Source of the DNA: Bacteroidota bacterium
GTDB taxonomy: Bacteria; Bacteroidota; Bacteroidia; Bacteroidales; UBA10428
Direction: 5' to 3'
Assembly (NCBI GenBank): GCA_023442525.1
Contig: JAEZZA010000016.1
Location: 1 to 64,000, forward strand
DNA length: 64,000 nt
The notes beneath the pieces are model-generated. The model ran no database searches. It had not been told where the DNA came from and saw only the letters and a program-made list of their open reading frames with translations. How positions within the stretch are numbered: the stretch's first letter is position 1; every line of letters starts with the position of its first letter. The translations under genes and the position numbers were made by a program. Below, piece by piece: positions 60,786 through 64,000 of the stretch.

Positions 60786-62207
60786 ATGTTTAAAAAAATG
60801 AAAATCTTCTTAATTCTACTTGCTTTTACAGTCTCTTTTTCGGTTTTGGTAAAGGCTCAACCAAAGGTGACATGGATTCAATCTGCCTCTGGAGATTTCT
60901 GGAAGGAAAAAAGTGCCGGTTTATCGAAATCTGACCAGACCGGCGCTGCAATCATCGGTAATAAGCTTCAGACAGTGGACGGATTCGGCATTTGTTTCAA
61001 TGAGCTCGGTTGGAAAGCACTGTCGTTTGTTGATAATGCTACCCGCGAGAAAATTATTGGGGAATTGTTTAACCCCAAAACAGGTCTTCGGCTGAATATT
61101 TGCCGCATGCCCATTGGCGCCAACGATTATTCGCTCGATTATTATTCGCTCAATGACACGCCGGGAGATTTTGAAATGAAGAACTTCTCTATAGAACGGG
61201 ATAAAAAGAATCTGATACCTTTTATAAAATCCGCACAGAAATACCGTCCCGATCTGAAGATATGGGGTTCGCCATGGACGCCTCCAAGCTGGATGAAGAC
61301 TAACAATCATTATGCCTGCCATCCCGACGTGGTAAACGACATGACACCGGAACAGGCTGGTAAGGAAGGGGTTACTCAATTCAGGATGAAGCCTGAATAC
61401 CTCAGTGCTTATGCACTTTATTTTGTAAAATATGTATCTGCATATAAAAATGAAGGTATCAAAATTACAGCCATTCATCCGCAGAACGAAATGAATTCAT
61501 GCCAGAATTTTCCATCATGTCTGTGGAATTCAACAAGCCTGGGTCATTTCATTGGCAAATATCTGGGACCGGCTCTTAAAGAATCACATCCGGATGTTCA
61601 GCTCTGGTATGGGACCTATGAAAGGCCGCTGGTTGAAAAAATCGATACTATTTTAACCGATCCGGAAATTGCCCAATATATTTCGGGCGTAAGTTTTCAA
61701 TGGTCAGGAAAACATGCCATTCCCGGCGTTCATAGTAAATATCCGAAGTTAAAGGTTATGCAGAGTGAGACAGAATGCGGCGACGGTTCCAACGATTGGA
61801 AAGCGGCCGAATACACTTTTTCACTGATGAATCATTATTTCAAAAATGGAATCAGTGTTTACTCATTCTGGAACAGCATTCTCGATGAAACCGGCAAGAG
61901 TATGTGGGGATGGAAACAGAATTCCATGATCAGCATCAATAGTAAAACGGGTGAGGTGACTTATAATCCTGAATTTTATCTGCTTAAGCATTTCAGCGCC
62001 TTTATCGAGCCGGGGGCATACATGCTTGAAATCACAGGAAAGGCTGAAAACATTCTGGCTTTCAGAAATCCTGACAATACTATTGTTGTGATTTATGGAA
62101 ATACCGGTGACAAGGCAACTCGATTGCAATTAACCATCGATAAATACCTATTGGATACATCCATTGATCCGCATACGTTCAATACCTTTATAATACCGAA
62201 ACGGTAA
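60786..62207 (+). CDS. glycoside hydrolase family 30
   Basis: The 473-residue exported protein (signal peptide to about residue 24) has the GH30 (beta/alpha)8 barrel and side beta domain. Visible are the GFGICFNELG opening, RMPIGANDYS, SPWTPPSWMK, acid/base E235 in AIHPQNEMN and nucleophile in QSETECG (E330 most likely). Activities in the family include beta-glucosidase, beta-1,6-glucanase, beta-xylosidase and glucosylceramidase; the subfamily cannot be told here. It follows the glycyl radical enzyme gene by 19 bases, so the two may share a transcript. Confidence 0.9.
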   Translation: MFKKMKIFLILLAFTVSFSVLVKAQPKVTWIQSASGDFWKEKSAGLSKSDQTGAAIIGNKLQTVDGFGICFNELGWKALSFVDNATREKIIGELFNPKTGLRLNICRMPIGANDYSLDYYSLNDTPGDFEMKNFSIERDKKNLIPFIKSAQKYRPDLKIWGSPWTPPSWMKTNNHYACHPDVVNDMTPEQAGKEGVTQFRMKPEYLSAYALYFVKYVSAYKNEGIKITAIHPQNEMNSCQNFPSCLWNSTSLGHFIGKYLGPALKESHPDVQLWYGTYERPLVEKIDTILTDPEIAQYISGVSFQWSGKHAIPGVHSKYPKLKVMQSETECGDGSNDWKAAEYTFSLMNHYFKNGISVYSFWNSILDETGKSMWGWKQNSMISINSKTGEVTYNPEFYLLKHFSAFIEPGAYMLEITGKAENILAFRNPDNTIVVIYGNTGDKATRLQLTIDKYLLDTSIDPHTFNTFIIPKR

Positions 62208-62242
62208 TTGTCTTGAAGTCATTGCAAGGAGCGTAGCGACGA

Positions 62243-62268
62243 AGCCCTGCCTGCCGGCAGGCAGGGCT
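62243..62268. repeat. 26-bp perfect palindrome
   Basis: The arms AGCCCTGCCTGCC and GGCAGGCAGGGCT meet at the centre without a loop. It is embedded in a block with ATTGCAAGGAGCGTAGCGAC, a word common in intergenic repeats of this phylum. A 16-base core recurs at 63519-63534. It sits between the convergent GH30 and VOC genes. Confidence 0.75.
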
Positions 62269-62323
62269 CTGCCCGGACAGGCAGATCGCTATACTAAACT
62301 TCTACCGATCAACACCGTGAAGA

Positions 62324-63394
62324 CTAATTCCTGAGATCCTTTGCCCGGTTAAATGAAATGGCCTTAAGAAGCCACCGGGGAAGGGCCTTTTCAGGTTTCC
62401 GCTTCCGGAGGTTCAGATACCAGCCTACACTTTTGAGAATAGGTATTTTGTGAGTCTCTACAAACTCAATCAGCGTGCCGTCGGGATCTTCGGTGTATGA
62501 GAACGAACCGGCAGCTTCGCCCATGTCGAAACTATGGTCTACATCAACGGTGAAAGGGAATCCCTTCTGGCGGCATTCTTCTCTGAGGAGATTCATTCCT
62601 GTGATATCGAAGCAGAGGTGAATAAAACCGAGGTCTCCCCAAAATCTTTCTTTATAGATCTTTTGAGGTTCCCGGTCGGTTACCTGAACCAGTTCGATTT
62701 CACTGGTTCCGAAAAGCGGACTGAAAGCGCCAAGACGGGGTTTGCTGTGACGGAGAAGTACCCTGCGGAACTGGTTATTACCGCCGGGAAGTTTAGCAAA
62801 CTCGCCGAATACAGAGGTTTCGTCGAAGATGACCTGATCATATCCCAGAATGCCTTTGTAAAAATCGATGGACTTATCCATATCCGTAACTCCAACAATT
62901 ACCCCGTAAGCAGCACCGGTAAATTTCTTCTCGTTGTGAAACCAGGTGGTACTGGTAACCAACTGGAAAATGTTATTATAGGGATCTTTGATAAAGAAAT
63001 GCTCTTTTCCCCTGGGATCGCGCAGAATACCGCTGAGCATATTAACGCCTTTTGATTTCAGATCGTTGTAGGTTTGATGGGCGTTATGACATTTAATTTT
63101 TGCGGCAATAATACCCAGATCGCCAAGTTGGATTTCAAATTTGGGCGACAATGGAGTACGCTCCACATACTGCCAGATCTCAAACCCTCCTCCTCCCTGC
63201 ATGTTCAGGGCAAGCGCAGCATGCCTTTTCTGAGGTTCACCACCCGTATAGGGAAGCATGTGCTCAGCCACAGCTTTGTCTTCGAACATTCGGATATCTA
63301 CACCAAAAACCATGATATACCATTTCCATGCTTCTTTAATATCGGGTACGCCAATACCTATCTGCTGTATCCCACTAATTACCTTTTCTTTCAA
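62324..63394 (-). CDS. protein with two VOC (glyoxalase-fold) domains
   Basis: The 356-residue protein has two tandem VOC modules (about 8-155, IQQIGIGVPDIKEAWKWYIM; about 160-310, GVIVGVTDMDKSIDFYKGILGY). A short basic tail (NLRKRKPEKALPRWLL) follows. The arrangement recalls extradiol dioxygenases and hydroxyphenylpyruvate dioxygenase-like enzymes, but I see no sure set of metal ligands. The frame opens with TTG at 63394, and no ATG is near. The function is unknown; its neighbour on the same strand is an SDR. Confidence 0.78.
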   Translation of the reverse strand: MKEKVISGIQQIGIGVPDIKEAWKWYIMVFGVDIRMFEDKAVAEHMLPYTGGEPQKRHAALALNMQGGGGFEIWQYVERTPLSPKFEIQLGDLGIIAAKIKCHNAHQTYNDLKSKGVNMLSGILRDPRGKEHFFIKDPYNNIFQLVTSTTWFHNEKKFTGAAYGVIVGVTDMDKSIDFYKGILGYDQVIFDETSVFGEFAKLPGGNNQFRRVLLRHSKPRLGAFSPLFGTSEIELVQVTDREPQKIYKERFWGDLGFIHLCFDITGMNLLREECRQKGFPFTVDVDHSFDMGEAAGSFSYTEDPDGTLIEFVETHKIPILKSVGWYLNLRKRKPEKALPRWLLKAISFNRAKDLRN

Positions 63395-63518
63395 ATTACT
63401 GCCTGTTAAATATTAATAATAGAATTCTAATCGTCTTATCTACTGATATCCAGTATCCAGATTCCAGTATTCCGGAACTGGCATCCTGTTCAACGTCTTT
63501 CCTGTGCGGGCAGATTCC

Positions 63519-63534
63519 TGCCTGCCGGCAGGCA
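63519..63534. repeat. 16-bp palindrome, second copy of the 62243 core
   Basis: TGCCTGCCGGCAGGCA here is identical to the centre of the palindrome at 62243-62268. It lies between the VOC and SDR genes, near words such as GATATCCAGTATCC that also occur in the prs/L25 gap. Confidence 0.7.
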
Positions 63535-63550
63535 ATGACCGAGACTTTCC

Positions 63551-64000
63551 TCACGTGGGACTTGCTCTGTTTACAATCCAGTAATACGCCGGCGGTAAAA
63601 TCCGTTTCACCAGCAGAAGGAATCGTTCGGCAAAGCCTATAAATACCTCCTTGCGGTCGCGTTCAATGGCATTGGCTATAATATGTACACACTTTTCTAC
63701 GCTCACGCCATTGGCCTGACCCTTATCCATTTTTCCATACTTTTTCCCTTCACCGGTAAGCGAATTGATGGAAATATCAGTTCGCACCCTGCCGGGACAA
63801 ATAATGGTGACTGTCACATTCTTATCGGAACACTCAGCCCTGAGTGTCTCAAAAAATCCATGTAATGCATGCTTTGAGGCGGAGTAAGCACTCCGCATTC
63901 TGAAGCCATATTTACCGGCCATACTGCTTACAACCGTAATATTCCCTCCCCCGTTTGATATCATCCAGGGAAGTACCGTTTTTGTAACGCCCAAAGCGCC
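63551..64000 (-). CDS. short-chain dehydrogenase/reductase, N-terminus beyond the window
   Basis: About 149 C-terminal residues are present; the frame is open to the window edge. The catalytic serine lies in VVSSMAGKYG and the Tyr/Lys pair in YSASKHALHG, followed by CPGRVRTDIS. The missing upstream part would carry the TGxxxGIG cofactor loop. An internal methionine at 63994 is not the true start. The hydrophobic C-terminus (FLLLVKRILPPAYYWIV) suggests membrane association. Substrate unknown. Confidence 0.87.
   Translation of the reverse strand, partial: GALGVTKTVLPWMISNGGGNITVVSSMAGKYGFRMRSAYSASKHALHGFFETLRAECSDKNVTVTIICPGRVRTDISINSLTGEGKKYGKMDKGQANGVSVEKCVHIIANAIERDRKEVFIGFAERFLLLVKRILPPAYYWIVNRASPT

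Noticed and set aside
60921..61478. A 185-codon frame antisense to the GH30 gene
   Set aside because: It is a shadow of the GH30 reading frame with no motif of its own.

Overview
The window looks like the chromosome of a Bacteroidota bacterium, probably of the order Bacteroidales or close to it. Several signals agree: a SusC/SusD pair with an ECF sigma factor and FecR, gliding-type genes gldE and gldD next to mutY and ssb, a bacterial GGGP synthase, many TAnnTTTG -7 promoter elements, very weak Shine-Dalgarno sequences and many lipoprotein signals. A glycyl radical enzyme, which oxygen inactivates, points to at least some anaerobic growth. There are no rRNA genes, CRISPR arrays, intact insertion sequences or phage genes. 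One tRNA gene, tRNA-Val(GAC), is present.

Layout. 1-2040 is accessory DNA: dispersed palindromic and tandem repeats, an intact HicAB-type toxin-antitoxin pair, and fragments of at least four unrelated genes (hydrolase tail, GT39-like glycosyltransferase head, carboxyl methyltransferase tail, GNAT acetyltransferase tail). It reads like a decayed gene-cassette array. 2074-25808 is mostly housekeeping: a C1 peptidase, a DnaQ-like exonuclease, manA, engB, prs, ribosomal protein L25, pth, a two-component system, a POT-like transporter coupled to a CPA2 antiporter, a YpfJ-like metalloprotease, the mutY-ssb-gldE-gldD-PPTase-GGGPS block on the minus strand, then HU, a tiny lysine/arginine-rich protein and RNase G. 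25856-28437 carries DsbD and a small heat-shock protein.

29950-45896 is a polysaccharide utilisation locus: sigma factor, FecR, SusC with an STN signalling domain, SusD, a GH97, a GH106 alpha-L-rhamnosidase, a right-handed beta-helix (GH28-like) glycosidase, an alpha/beta-hydrolase esterase and a ChbG/YdjC-like deacetylase. The content suggests a rhamnose-containing, probably acetylated pectic or gum-like glycan. Two perfect hairpins with different 10-bp stems but the same CGCTAA loop stand in the leader of susC.

45902-64000 is a mixed accessory and metabolic region: a RibD-like reductase, a type-B carboxylesterase, an intact subclass B1 metallo-beta-lactamase with all zinc ligands, a glutamine amidotransferase, a second GH97, an HD protein, a Tat-exported Gfo/Idh oxidoreductase, a DoxX/TIM-barrel fusion, a CE2-like esterase, deoC divergent from a glycyl radical enzyme and its activase, a GH30 enzyme, a double VOC protein and a truncated SDR at the right edge.

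The best candidates for something undescribed are the glycyl radical enzyme/activase/DeoC group (58 kb), the DoxX fusion (55 kb), the twin hairpins (31.7 kb), the chromosomal B1 lactamase (48 kb) and the cassette-like graveyard (1-2 kb).
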